Assembly (NCBI RefSeq): GCF_014696135.1
Contig: NZ_JACJPP010000007.1
Coordinates: forward strand, 62,001 to 126,000
Source of the DNA: Nodosilinea sp. FACHB-141
GTDB lineage: Bacteria; Cyanobacteriota; Cyanobacteriia; Phormidesmidales; Phormidesmidaceae
DNA: 64,000 nt
Direction: 5' to 3'
Under the pieces are notes generated by a model that searched no databases, had not been told where the DNA came from, and saw only the letters and a program-made list of their open reading frames with translations. Shown here in pieces: positions 56,035 to 64,000 of the stretch; position 1 is the first letter of the stretch; every line of letters starts with the position of its first letter. Position numbers and translations under genes: made by a program.

Positions 56035-57627
56035 TTAGCCGATGGTTTGATAGAGCTGATCCCAGTAGGGTTCGGCGAATTTGACTAGCCAGTCTTTGAT
56101 GTGGTAGGTGGCCCGGCAGTCGTCTTCGTTGTAGCGCAGGATCGCATCCAAGTAGGTGCGATCGCCGGTTTCGGTCCAGGCGTTGTACCAGCAAATTGAC
56201 TGGGCTCCGTTGGCTCCCTCGTCGCGCCAGTCAAAGCCCATCCAGCGGGCAATGTGCTTGAGGGCATAGCTCTCGATGGGCAGAGTGACGCCATCGGTGA
56301 TGCACTTGTGAATGTCAAAGAAGCGATCGAGCAGCGCCTCAATGCGGCGGTGGGGAGTGCCGTAGAGCTGCCCCAGCTTGCGAACTGCCTGGGCCTCGTA
56401 AGGACAGAAGTGGTAGATCGGCGCGTAGGGATAGGTGTGCACCAAATCGAGAAAATCGTTCCAGGCGCGGCGCTCCTGATGCTGGTTTTCGGCTAGCAGG
56501 GCGTGGAAGTTAGTGTCGCCCGTACGGTGGTTAACCACCAGTACCCCGTGGAGATAGATCAGGTTCTGATCGGGAGCGGCTTCGATATCAAAGTACAGCT
56601 CGACTTCGCCTTCGGGTAGATCCTCGGGCCACAGCGGGAACCCATGGGGAGCGTGGGGGGCGCTGCGCGGAATAGCGCGATTGTCGATTAGGGCCAGGGC
56701 TTGGTGAACCAACTTTTCGGCTACTTGTTCACCAAAGCCGGGCAGGGGAGCAAGGTGGGCAGGACTGGCCAGGGCCAGGGCGGCAACGGTCGTGAGGTGA
56801 TGCTGCTTCAGCAATTCGTAGCGGGCAGGGGTGACCCCCGGCAGCAGCGATAGATGGCGGGTTGCTCTGGCCTCGGTGTAGCAATGGTTGAACCAGTGGC
56901 AGAGATCGCAGCGGCTGTGGGAGATAAACAGCTCAGGCGTAGCTGTACTGCGCAGGTCTCTAAGGCAGTCGTTGAGCACCATTTGCAGCTTAGGTACCAG
57001 CCGCGCCAGGTCGATGTGGTAGGTTTGCCCACCGCGCAGGGATAGGCAACTGGTGTCAGGCCACACCCCCTGTACCCGCGAGAGCACATAGGCATGGTAG
57101 GCCGCGACCACCTGGTAGTCGAGCTTTGGCTTTTTGCCCAACTTAATATCTATCGGCACATAGACCCAATCGCCCCAGCACGACCAGCCGGGCCGCTTGA
57201 TCAGCAGGTCGGGCTGGCTCACCAATTGCACCCCATCCACCGCCGAGGGGGCGGCCAACACCCCCTGGCGAATGGCCTCAACGCCTTCAGCCATCAAATC
57301 TAAAGTGGCTTTTGCCCCAGCGGCCCAGTCGCCCGATGGAAACTCGGGCCGGTAGAGAGGATAGTAATCTTCGAGCACTCGCTCACGGTGAGAGAAGCTG
57401 TCTTGGCGCAGCTTGAGCAGGTAGTCAGAGGGGAAGGTTTGCTGGGTGCGATCGCCATACAGATCTAAAAATGCCCGCCGACTACAGCGCTGGTAGTGAA
57501 ACAGCACATCGTCGGTGAGCCATTGAATGAGGGGTTTAGGCGTTGTCGTCTCAGCGGGAAGGCTCAGGGGGCTTTGCGAGCCACCCCCTGAACTTGAACG
57601 CAGTGGCAAGGGGTGGCTAGCAGACAA
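56035..57627 (-). CDS. TM0106-family RecB-like nuclease with candidate Fe-S cysteines
   Basis: The 530-residue product has a PD-(D/E)XK nuclease N-terminal half: SQPDLLI gives the Asp, and VPIDIKLGKKPK gives the DxK. Four cysteines are placed as in Fe-S RecB nucleases: one in YQRCSRR near residue 48, and three in RCDLCHWFNHC near 240. A helix-hairpin-helix segment (LAPLPGFGEQVAEKL) and an RNase-H-like C-terminal half (ELYFDIEAAPDQNLIYLHG) follow. DNA processing or repair is inferred; no helicase partner is adjacent. It lies on the minus strand with a Pro/Ser-rich N-terminus whose exact start is uncertain. Confidence 0.82.
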   Translation of the reverse strand: MSASHPLPLRSSSGGGSQSPLSLPAETTTPKPLIQWLTDDVLFHYQRCSRRAFLDLYGDRTQQTFPSDYLLKLRQDSFSHRERVLEDYYPLYRPEFPSGDWAAGAKATLDLMAEGVEAIRQGVLAAPSAVDGVQLVSQPDLLIKRPGWSCWGDWVYVPIDIKLGKKPKLDYQVVAAYHAYVLSRVQGVWPDTSCLSLRGGQTYHIDLARLVPKLQMVLNDCLRDLRSTATPELFISHSRCDLCHWFNHCYTEARATRHLSLLPGVTPARYELLKQHHLTTVAALALASPAHLAPLPGFGEQVAEKLVHQALALIDNRAIPRSAPHAPHGFPLWPEDLPEGEVELYFDIEAAPDQNLIYLHGVLVVNHRTGDTNFHALLAENQHQERRAWNDFLDLVHTYPYAPIYHFCPYEAQAVRKLGQLYGTPHRRIEALLDRFFDIHKCITDGVTLPIESYALKHIARWMGFDWRDEGANGAQSICWYNAWTETGDRTYLDAILRYNEDDCRATYHIKDWLVKFAEPYWDQLYQTIG

Positions 57628-57968
57628 AGCGAGTTATAGAGCAGGTGTTAGAGAACAAAGAAAGGGGCTGCTGTTGCGGATGCACCAAAGCTGCAGCAGA
57701 ACCGCTTAGAGTGCCAACGGGCATGGCCACGCCACAGTGCTGCGACAGCCATTGCTGAGTATTATCGCTCCACTGCTGCCAATCACTTCCCATAGCTGAC
57801 CACTGGGTTGGGCTCAATCCCACGGTTTCTTATTCTAAGCATGTTATACCCTACAGCGGCTTCCGGGGAAGCGGGGCACGGTTTAGGTCGCTTGGGAATG
57901 GACTGAGGCTGCCCCCAGGGTTGGGCTGGGTGGTATAGGGTTGAAAAGATGCCTTTAATCCCCTAACC
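57628..57968. other. 341-base spacer, no gene recognised
   Basis: It lies between the divergent RecB-like nuclease and PLP enzyme genes. A minus-strand frame at 57617-57823 overlaps the nuclease start and looks like nothing known. It probably holds both promoters; GGTATAGGGT near 57930 is a weak candidate for the PLP gene. Confidence 0.45.
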
Positions 57969-57971
57969 GTG

Positions 57972-59183
57972 ATGGATTCTTCTGCCGCTGTGCTCGATCG
58001 CCTAGCTCTCCACCGCCAGCAGTTCCCGGCCCTGAGGGGTAAGCAGTACTTTAACTATGGCGGGCAGGGGCCGATGGCCCAAGCTACCCTAGACGCTATT
58101 TTTCAAGCCCATCAGCGGATCCAGGAAATGGGGCCATTTTCGGGGGCAACCAACCAGTGGATCATGGCCGAGGCAGCCCAAACCCGGGTGGCGATCGCCG
58201 CTGAACTCGGCACCACTGCCGACACCATTACCCTTACCGAAGATGTCACCGTCGGCTGCAACATTCCCCTCTGGGGCATCGCTTGGAATGCCGGGGATCA
58301 CATGTTGCTGTCAGACTGCGAGCACCCCGGCGTGATCGCCGCCGTACAGGAAATTTGCCGCCGCTTCGGCGTCACCTACAGCCTGTGCCCCCTACTCGAA
58401 ACCGTGAACGGCGATGACCCAGTCGCCGTCGTGGCTGATCACCTGCAACCCAACACCCGGCTGCTGGTAATTAGCCATATTTTGTGGAATACCGGCCAGG
58501 TCTTGCCCCTGGAGCGCATCGTTGAAGTCTGCCGCGATCGCCCCGACCCGGTGCTAGTGCTGGTGGATGCGGCCCAGTCTGTCGGTGCTCTGCCGCTGGA
58601 TCTGCCCGCGTTGGGGGTCGATTTTTACGCCTTTACCGCTCACAAGTGGTGGTGCGGCCCCGCTGGCCTAGGCGGGCTCTACGTGCGCCCAGAGGCGATG
58701 GCGCAGATTGCTCCCACATTTATTGGCTGGCGCGGCATTACTACCGATGCTGCCGCCAACCCCACCGGCTGGAAGCCCAACGGGCAGCGCTACGAGGTGG
58801 CGACCTCAAACTATCCGCTGCTGGCGGGGGTAAGGGCGGCGATCGCCCATCAGGCCGAGTGGGGCACCGCAGCCCAACGCTACCAACGTCTGGTGGAACT
58901 CAGCCAGCGGCTGTGGTCGCAGCTGCAAGAGCTGCCCTACCTTCGCCCGGTGCGGCAAACTCCACCGGATTCTGGCCTAGTTTCCTTTTGGGTTTTAGAA
59001 AATGGCGAACCTTCCCCAGCCTGGCACAAGCGGCTGGTGGACGAGCTGGAGGGCCAGAATGTCTTTCTCCGAACTCTACAAGCGCCCAACTGCGTCCGCG
59101 CCTGCACCCACTACCTCACGCTGGAGTCAGAAATAGATGACTTGGTCGCTGCTATTAAAAGCATCCTCTCAGACCTGACATAG
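57972..59183 (+). CDS. Class V aminotransferase-fold PLP enzyme (C-DES-like)
   Basis: The 403-residue product is a type I PLP enzyme of the NifS/class V group. It shows YFNYGGQGPMAQATL at the N-terminus, LVLVDAAQSVGALPLDLPALGVDF and the catalytic Lys in FTAHKWWCGPAGLGGLY. It resembles the cyanobacterial L-cysteine/cystine lyase (C-DES) more than cysteine desulfurases: the Cys-containing loop of IscS is not evident, and the C-terminal part is short. The reaction could be cystine C-S lysis giving persulfide for Fe-S assembly; the assignment is tentative. GTG at 57969 or ATG at 57972 can start it. Confidence 0.75.
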   Translation: MDSSAAVLDRLALHRQQFPALRGKQYFNYGGQGPMAQATLDAIFQAHQRIQEMGPFSGATNQWIMAEAAQTRVAIAAELGTTADTITLTEDVTVGCNIPLWGIAWNAGDHMLLSDCEHPGVIAAVQEICRRFGVTYSLCPLLETVNGDDPVAVVADHLQPNTRLLVISHILWNTGQVLPLERIVEVCRDRPDPVLVLVDAAQSVGALPLDLPALGVDFYAFTAHKWWCGPAGLGGLYVRPEAMAQIAPTFIGWRGITTDAAANPTGWKPNGQRYEVATSNYPLLAGVRAAIAHQAEWGTAAQRYQRLVELSQRLWSQLQELPYLRPVRQTPPDSGLVSFWVLENGEPSPAWHKRLVDELEGQNVFLRTLQAPNCVRACTHYLTLESEIDDLVAAIKSILSDLT

Positions 59184-59262
59184 ATTCAGAAATCCACTGG
59201 CCAGAGACCCACTGGCAACCCGCTAAACTAGAAGTCCGTGAGTACTATTTTGTCCAGACTGC

Positions 59263-61185
59263 ATGATTGCCCCAGGTGTCGCCGACTTTCTCGATGAATA
59301 TGATGTGGTCGTCGTTGGTGGTGGCCACTCGGGCTGTGAGGCGGCCTTAGCCTCGGCGCGCCTGGGCTGTCGCACGCTGATGATTACCCTCAACCTCGAC
59401 AAAATTGCCTGGCAGCCCTGCAACCCCGCCGTGGGCGGCCCGGCCAAATCGCAGCTCACCCACGAAGTCGATGCTTTAGGGGGCGAAATTGGCAAAATGG
59501 CCGATCGCACCTACCTGCAAAAGCGCGTACTCAATAGCTCCCGTGGCCCTGCCGTGTGGGCGCTTCGGGCCCAGACCGATAAGCGCGAATATGCCAACGT
59601 GATGAAAACCATCGTCGAAAACCAGGAGAACCTAGTGATTCGCGAGGGCATGGTGACGGATCTGGTGCTCGGTCCCAACGACGAGGTGGTGGGGGTCGAA
59701 ACCTACTTTGGTGTGGCCTTCAAATGCAAGGCTGTTATTCTCACTACCGGCACCTTTTTGGGCGGCACGATCTGGATCGGTGACAAATCGATGGCAGCAG
59801 GCCGGGCCGGAGAATTTGCTGCCACCGGCCTGACTGACACTCTCAACCGCCTCGGGTTTGAAACTGGACGGCTCAAAACTGGCACCCCAGCGCGGGTCGA
59901 TCGCCGCTCGATCAACTTCGATGTGCTCGAACCCCAGCCCGGCGATGACGACGTGCGCTGGTTTAGCTTTGACCCCGAGGCCTGGGTTGAGCGCGAGCAA
60001 ATGCCCTGCCACCTCACCCGCACCACTGCCGCCACCCACCGGCTCATTCAAGAAAACCTGCACCTGTCGCCGATCTATGGCGGCTGGGTCGATTCGAAAG
60101 GGCCTCGCTACTGCCCCAGCATCGAAGACAAAATTGTGCGCTTTGCCGACAAAGAGAGCCACCAAATTTTTCTGGAGCCCGAGGGCCGCGACATTCCCGA
60201 AATCTATGTGCAGGGCTTTTCGACCGGCCTGCCCGAGAAACTTCAGCTGGCCATGCTGCGCACCCTGCCGGGCCTGGAGCAATGCGCCATGCTGCGCCCC
60301 GCCTACGCCGTGGAGTATGACTACCTGCCCGCCACCCAGTGCTACCCCACCATGATGACCAAGCGGGTTGAGGGGCTTTTCTGCGCCGGTCAGGTAAATG
60401 GCACCACCGGCTATGAAGAGGCTGCTGCCCAAGGCTTTGTGGCCGGGCTCAACGCGGCGCGGCTGGTGCGGGGACAAGAGCTGCTGGTGTTCTCCCGCGA
60501 GCAGAGCTATATTGGCACGTTGCTCGACGACCTATGCACCAAGGATCTACGGGAACCCTACCGCATGCTGACGTCGCGCTCAGAATATCGGCTGCTGCTG
60601 CGATCGGACAATGCCGACCAGCGCCTGACCCCCTTGGGTCGCGAGATTGGGCTGATTGACGATCGCCGCTGGGAGATCTTTACCCGCAAGTACGACAACA
60701 TTGCCGCCGAAAAAGAGCGCCTGCACGAAACTCGGGTCAAAGAGCACGATGAGCTGGGCCAGCAAATTGCGGCGGATACTGACCAGCGCATCAAAGGCTC
60801 CATTACCTTGGCTGACCTACTGCGCCGTCCGGGGCTGCACTACGGTGACCTAGATCGCTACGGCCTTGGCAACCCGTCTCTGATTCGCGAAGAAAAAGAG
60901 GGGGCCGAGATCGACATCAAGTATTCGGGATACATCCAGCGGCAGCAAAACCAGATCGACCAGGTGGCCAAGAGCACTAACCGTAAGCTGCCCGAATCCC
61001 TTGACTATATGGCGATCGACACCCTTTCAAAAGAGGCGCGCGAAAAGCTGAATCAGGTCAAACCGCTAACCATTGGTCAGGCCTCGCGCATTGGCGGCGT
61101 TAACCCCGCCGACGTCAACGCCCTGCTAGTGTACCTAGAGATTCAGTCGCGGCGTGGTCAGGCGGCCCCGGCGGCAATTCGTTAG
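59263..61185 (+). CDS. mnmG: tRNA uridine-5-carboxymethylaminomethyl modification enzyme MnmG
   Basis: MnmG (GidA) acts with MnmE to add carboxymethylaminomethyl to U34 of certain tRNAs, using FAD and folate. The 640-residue product has the FAD motif [20 protein letters not shown] and the family signatures [24 protein letters not shown] and [18 protein letters not shown] [15 protein letters not shown]. The C-terminal region includes RPGLHYGDL and [11 protein letters not shown]. The start ATG at 59263 gives the normal length. It is followed by an SDR after 42 bases. Confidence 0.96.
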   Translation: MIAPGVADFLDEYDVVVVGGGHSGCEAALASARLGCRTLMITLNLDKIAWQPCNPAVGGPAKSQLTHEVDALGGEIGKMADRTYLQKRVLNSSRGPAVWALRAQTDKREYANVMKTIVENQENLVIREGMVTDLVLGPNDEVVGVETYFGVAFKCKAVILTTGTFLGGTIWIGDKSMAAGRAGEFAATGLTDTLNRLGFETGRLKTGTPARVDRRSINFDVLEPQPGDDDVRWFSFDPEAWVEREQMPCHLTRTTAATHRLIQENLHLSPIYGGWVDSKGPRYCPSIEDKIVRFADKESHQIFLEPEGRDIPEIYVQGFSTGLPEKLQLAMLRTLPGLEQCAMLRPAYAVEYDYLPATQCYPTMMTKRVEGLFCAGQVNGTTGYEEAAAQGFVAGLNAARLVRGQELLVFSREQSYIGTLLDDLCTKDLREPYRMLTSRSEYRLLLRSDNADQRLTPLGREIGLIDDRRWEIFTRKYDNIAAEKERLHETRVKEHDELGQQIAADTDQRIKGSITLADLLRRPGLHYGDLDRYGLGNPSLIREEKEGAEIDIKYSGYIQRQQNQIDQVAKSTNRKLPESLDYMAIDTLSKEAREKLNQVKPLTIGQASRIGGVNPADVNALLVYLEIQSRRGQAAPAAIR

Positions 61186-61227
61186 AATCAAGCCGATTCT
61201 CTCTAGCTGACTCTCTGGGGGCAAACC

Positions 61228-62007
61228 ATGGCCAAGCCAATTCTGATCACCGGAGCTTCTAGCGGCATTGGCTATGAACTGGCTAAAGTGTGCGCGGTCC
61301 ATAACCACGACCTGGTGCTGGTTGCCCGTCGGGAAGAACCCCTGCTAAAGCTTAAGGATGAGCTACAACAGGCTCACGGTGTGCAGGTGCTCACCTACCG
61401 GGGTGACCTCACCGATGCCAATACCCGCCATCAGTTCTATGACTGGACTCAGTTTAAGGGTGTCACCCCCTACGCTTTGGTGAACAACGCCGGGTTTGGG
61501 GCGCTGACCGCTTTTGCTGAGGCCGATTGGGACAAGCAAAACGCCATGCTTCAGCTCAACATTGTGGCGCTGACCCACCTGACGCGACTGTATCTGCCTG
61601 CCATGATTGCCCAGGGCCAGGGCCGCATTCTCAATGTGGCCTCTACGGCAGCGTTTTTGCCGGGGCCGTATATGGCGGTGTATTACGCCAGCAAGGCCTA
61701 CGTGCTGTCGTTTACCGATGCGATCGCCACTGAACTCGAGGGTACTGGCGTCACCGCTACCACCCTCTGCCCTGGCCCCACTCAGTCCGAGTTTCAGACA
61801 CGGGCTGAGATTAAGGACGCCAAGCTATTTGCGAGCAAAACCTTGCCTACTTCAGCGGCAGTCGCCGCCTACGCCTACACAGCCATGGAAAAAGGCCAGC
61901 GCATTGCTGTCCACGGTACGAGTAACAAAATGATTTCGCTGGTAACCCGACTACTACCCCGCAAAAATTTGGCCGACGTCACTAAGGGCCTGCAAAAGCC
62001 TGCCTAG
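61228..62007 (+). CDS. Short-chain dehydrogenase/reductase (SDR)
   Basis: The 259-residue NAD(P)-dependent oxidoreductase has the Rossmann motif ITGASSGIGYELAKV, NNAGFG, the catalytic Ser in LNVASTAAF and YYASKAYVLSF giving the Tyr-x3-Lys pair. It is of the classical SDR type similar to DltE/YqjQ; the substrate is unknown. GGGGG precedes the ATG. Its stop TAG abuts the GTG of the peptidase gene, which suggests an operon mnmG-SDR-peptidase. Confidence 0.92.
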   Translation: MAKPILITGASSGIGYELAKVCAVHNHDLVLVARREEPLLKLKDELQQAHGVQVLTYRGDLTDANTRHQFYDWTQFKGVTPYALVNNAGFGALTAFAEADWDKQNAMLQLNIVALTHLTRLYLPAMIAQGQGRILNVASTAAFLPGPYMAVYYASKAYVLSFTDAIATELEGTGVTATTLCPGPTQSEFQTRAEIKDAKLFASKTLPTSAAVAAYAYTAMEKGQRIAVHGTSNKMISLVTRLLPRKNLADVTKGLQKPA

Positions 62008-62862
62008 GTGAAACCCTTGCCCGATATGGATTTGCGATCGCGCTTGGAGGCGCACTTGCAGCAGGTGGTGGGCGATCGCAACCCCTACTTTGCCTCTGCC
62101 AACCACTTTTTTGTGCAGCAATACATCCAGCAGGAGTTCTCCCGCTGGGGCCATTTCACCGGTCACACCTTCGAGCATCGAGGTCAACAGCACACCAACT
62201 GGGTCTTAAACCTGCCGGGGCGCGATCCTCGTCGTCCGCCTATTCTAGTTGGGGCTCACTACGACTCAGTGCCCGGCTCTCCCGGAGCCGATGACAATGC
62301 CACTGGAGTCGCAGTACTGCTGGAGCTAGCCCGCGCCTTTGCCGAGCAGCCAGGCAAGTCTTCCCTACGCCTAGTAGCCTTTGACCTAGAGGAATTAGGC
62401 TTTGTGGGTAGCCGCCACTATGCCGCAGCCTTACATCAGCACGGTGAACCTCTGGGACTCATGTTATCTCTTGAAATGCTGGGCTACAGCTGCCACCAGT
62501 CCCACTCCCAGAACTATCCACCTGGGTTAGAGCGCATCTACCCTAACCAGGGCAACTACATCGCCCAGATCGGCCCATGGCAAAGCATTCCAACCATGAT
62601 GAGGCTGTGGTGGGGTTTTCGTGCCGCCGGGTTGCGTAGCCAGTGGCTACCCGTTGTGAACCAGGGAAAGGCTGTGCCCGACACCCGACGCAGCGACCAT
62701 GTCCCCTTTTGGGACTTGGGCTACCCGGCTATTTTGGTCACCGACACCGCATACCTGCGCAACCCCCATTACCACCAGCCTACCGATACGTTGGAGACGC
62801 TGGATCTAGATTTTCTCACCCAGGTTTGTCAGGGGTTAATTTATGGCCTGCGCCGTTTGTGA
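62008..62862 (+). CDS. M28-family metallopeptidase
   Basis: The 284-residue product is a zinc-dependent aminopeptidase-type enzyme. It has VGAHYDSVPGSPGADDNATG (His and bridging Asp), FDLEELGFVGSRHYA (Glu pair) and SDHVPFWDLGYPAILVTDTAYLRNPHYHQPTDT (C-terminal His). No signal peptide is visible, so it may be cytoplasmic. The GTG at 62008 directly follows the SDR stop; the ATG at 62026 is an alternative. The 3' end overlaps the convergent M23 gene by 27 bases. Confidence 0.9.
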   Translation: MKPLPDMDLRSRLEAHLQQVVGDRNPYFASANHFFVQQYIQQEFSRWGHFTGHTFEHRGQQHTNWVLNLPGRDPRRPPILVGAHYDSVPGSPGADDNATGVAVLLELARAFAEQPGKSSLRLVAFDLEELGFVGSRHYAAALHQHGEPLGLMLSLEMLGYSCHQSHSQNYPPGLERIYPNQGNYIAQIGPWQSIPTMMRLWWGFRAAGLRSQWLPVVNQGKAVPDTRRSDHVPFWDLGYPAILVTDTAYLRNPHYHQPTDTLETLDLDFLTQVCQGLIYGLRRL

Positions 62863-63471
62863 GGCTTGCTGGTAGTCAAAAGTTGCCTTGAGCACCAGAG
62901 CTGGGTCAACCCAAGCTCCGTCATACTTGAGACCCCAGTGCAGGTGTGGGCCAGTAGTGCTGCCGGTCATGCCCACGCGACCAATGCGCTGGCCTGCGGT
63001 CACCATTTGCCCCTGGCGAATCTCGATGCCGCCGTCGCGATCGACTAATACCCGGCCGCCTTCTTTTTCAATCACAATGCTGCCCTGCATATGGCAGTAG
63101 ATGTGAGTCCACGAGCCGGACTGAATGATAGCGGCGGTGCCGCAGGCGGTGTGGTCGTGTACTTCGACTACTTTGCCCTCCCACCAGCTGCGAATATAGC
63201 TGCCCATGGGAGCGGCCAGGTCTAGCCCGTAGTGAAAGCGGTGCCCACCCATAGGATGTTGCCGGTAGCCAAAGGGTGACGTGTAGCGCGAAAAATTTTC
63301 TAGGGGAAAAGATGATCCCAGCCATGGGTTAGCAGGGGCTGCCTCAGCGGCGATCTGTTCTTCGGCAATTACTTGGGGAGTTGATTGAGTGAGTTCTGTC
63401 ATCGTGCCAATGCCAACGCTAAGCGCAACAATCCAACCCAAAGCTTGCGCCCTGTCAAAACGACCATCCAT
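62836..63471 (-). CDS. M23-family metallopeptidase (LytM domain)
   Basis: The 211-residue product has a short hydrophobic N-terminus (ALGWIVALSVGIGTMTELT) that may be a signal or anchor. A LytM/M23 domain follows: HFHYGLDLAAPMGS supplies His and Asp, IIQSGSWTHIYCHMQG the middle strand, and GPHLHWGLKYDG the His-x-His. It probably cleaves peptidoglycan crosslinks or acts as a scaffold in the periplasm. The ATG at 63471 is preferred; the frame extends to 63570 but without similarity to the family. Confidence 0.88.
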   Translation of the reverse strand: MDGRFDRAQALGWIVALSVGIGTMTELTQSTPQVIAEEQIAAEAAPANPWLGSSFPLENFSRYTSPFGYRQHPMGGHRFHYGLDLAAPMGSYIRSWWEGKVVEVHDHTACGTAAIIQSGSWTHIYCHMQGSIVIEKEGGRVLVDRDGGIEIRQGQMVTAGQRIGRVGMTGSTTGPHLHWGLKYDGAWVDPALVLKATFDYQQASQTAQAIN

Positions 63472-63726
63472 AGCTGCAAAAACCGAGTTGCTGGGGCCTG
63501 CAATAGTACAATTGCATTCATAAGAATAGTGCAAATGCACTAAATTGCCAAGCTTTTTCTCCAGGGTCACCGGAGGGTTTAGTGGGACGCGACTCTATAG
63601 GCCAAGCTAGGGGCGAACTTTGTTGCTCAGCTCTTAATTGAACAAGGCAAACGCTGTTTGCGCATACAGACCTCCCTTGGGTTGAATTAGGGTTGTGGAG
63701 TACTGAGTTGAGCTCAATCCGTTGCT

Positions 63727-64000
63727 CTATTCGTTGCCAGCTTCCAAGGCCAGACTGTTTGTGGGCGGTTCTAGCACCTCTACAATGCCGGTTTCGCCAT
63801 TTATTCGTACCCACTGGCCGGTGTGCAGCCGTTGGGTGGCGTTGGTTACGTCCATAACGGCGGGGATGCCGTACTCGCGGGCGATGATTGCCCCATGGGA
63901 GAGACGACCCCCCACCTCGGCAATCAATCCCTGGGCGCGGGCCAGCAGGGGTGCCCAGCCGGCATCGGTGTAGGGCACCACCAGAATGAAGGGGCCATTG
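63727..64000 (-). CDS. PEP-utilizing enzyme, C-terminal mobile domain, 5' truncated at window edge
   Basis: The last 91 residues of a PEP synthase / pyruvate phosphate dikinase-type protein. The swivelling phospho-His domain is shown by GGRLSHGAIIAREYGIPAVM, with the His in SHG. The frame is open to the window end and reads FILVVPYTDAGW upstream, so the GTG at 63981 is internal. Whether the whole protein is PpsA, PpdK or a stand-alone swivelling protein such as a rifampin phosphotransferase-like enzyme cannot be told. Confidence 0.8.
   Translation of the reverse strand, partial: NGPFILVVPYTDAGWAPLLARAQGLIAEVGGRLSHGAIIAREYGIPAVMDVTNATQRLHTGQWVRINGETGIVEVLEPPTNSLALEAGNE

Noticed and set aside
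57617..57823. 68-codon frame overlapping the RecB-like nuclease start
   Set aside because: There is no family resemblance, and it shares bases with the N-terminus of a better supported gene.
59632..60477. 281-codon minus-strand frame opposite mnmG
   Set aside because: It overlaps fully with a strongly conserved gene and arises from high GC at third positions.

Overview
The window is chromosomal DNA of a cyanobacterium. The evidence is a phycobilisome rod-core linker gene (cpcG), pix- and hmp-type chemosensory operons, an HmpF-type motility protein, and the cyanobacterial octamer GCGATCGC scattered through genes and spacers (for example 309-316). Gene content and moderately high GC suggest a motile filamentous form, perhaps Leptolyngbya- or Nodosilinea-like; that placement is inference. 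I saw no tRNA, rRNA, CRISPR array, transposase or phage gene.

Layout. 1-7.1 kb: housekeeping and envelope genes, namely a PPC/TPR fragment, cpcG, fumC, a PEP-CTERM exported protein, a NurA-domain nuclease, a small membrane protein and a ferrochelatase-like protein with a His-rich tail. 7.3-25.8 kb: two complete chemosensory operons, both on the minus strand, transcribed in the order PATAN-type response regulator, CheY, CheW, MCP, CheA hybrid kinase. The upstream one (25.8 to 16.3 kb) encodes a PixJ-like cyanobacteriochrome receptor and is the better phototaxis candidate; it carries an extra CheW-like gene at its end. The downstream one (15.9 to 7.3 kb) has a Cache/GAF receptor whose GAF domain has lost the usual bilin cysteine. 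26.7-37.1 kb: a cellulose operon, transcribed as OprB-like barrel, TPR protein, GH8 endoglucanase, BcsB, BcsA with PilZ. 37.6-42 kb: small mixed genes and glcD. 42.1-51.8 kb: a third chemosensory operon of hmp/pil type, divergent from hmpF (52.7-54.4 kb). 54.5-64 kb: mainly single housekeeping genes, including an S4 protein, a RecB-like nuclease, a PLP enzyme, mnmG, an SDR, M28 and M23 peptidases, and the end of a PEP-utilizing enzyme.

Working together. The three chemosensory arrays would feed CheY and PATAN-type regulators that act on type IV pili. The cellulose operon sits between two of them, so light-directed gliding and secreted matrix may be linked; this rests on position and on a c-di-GMP-binding PilZ motif in BcsA. 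No cheR or cheB is present here.

The most unusual features are (i) degenerate G-rich/C-rich repeats at gene junctions in both the downstream chemosensory operons and the cellulose operon, which leave six genes with pyrimidine-rich leaders lacking a Shine-Dalgarno sequence; (ii) a cellulose operon in which BcsC appears split into a TPR protein and an OprB-like barrel; (iii) a receptor GAF domain with one cyanobacteriochrome cysteine kept and the other replaced; and (iv) a roughly 550-residue acidic linker in the hmp kinase that carries a dozen copies of a short hydrophobic motif.
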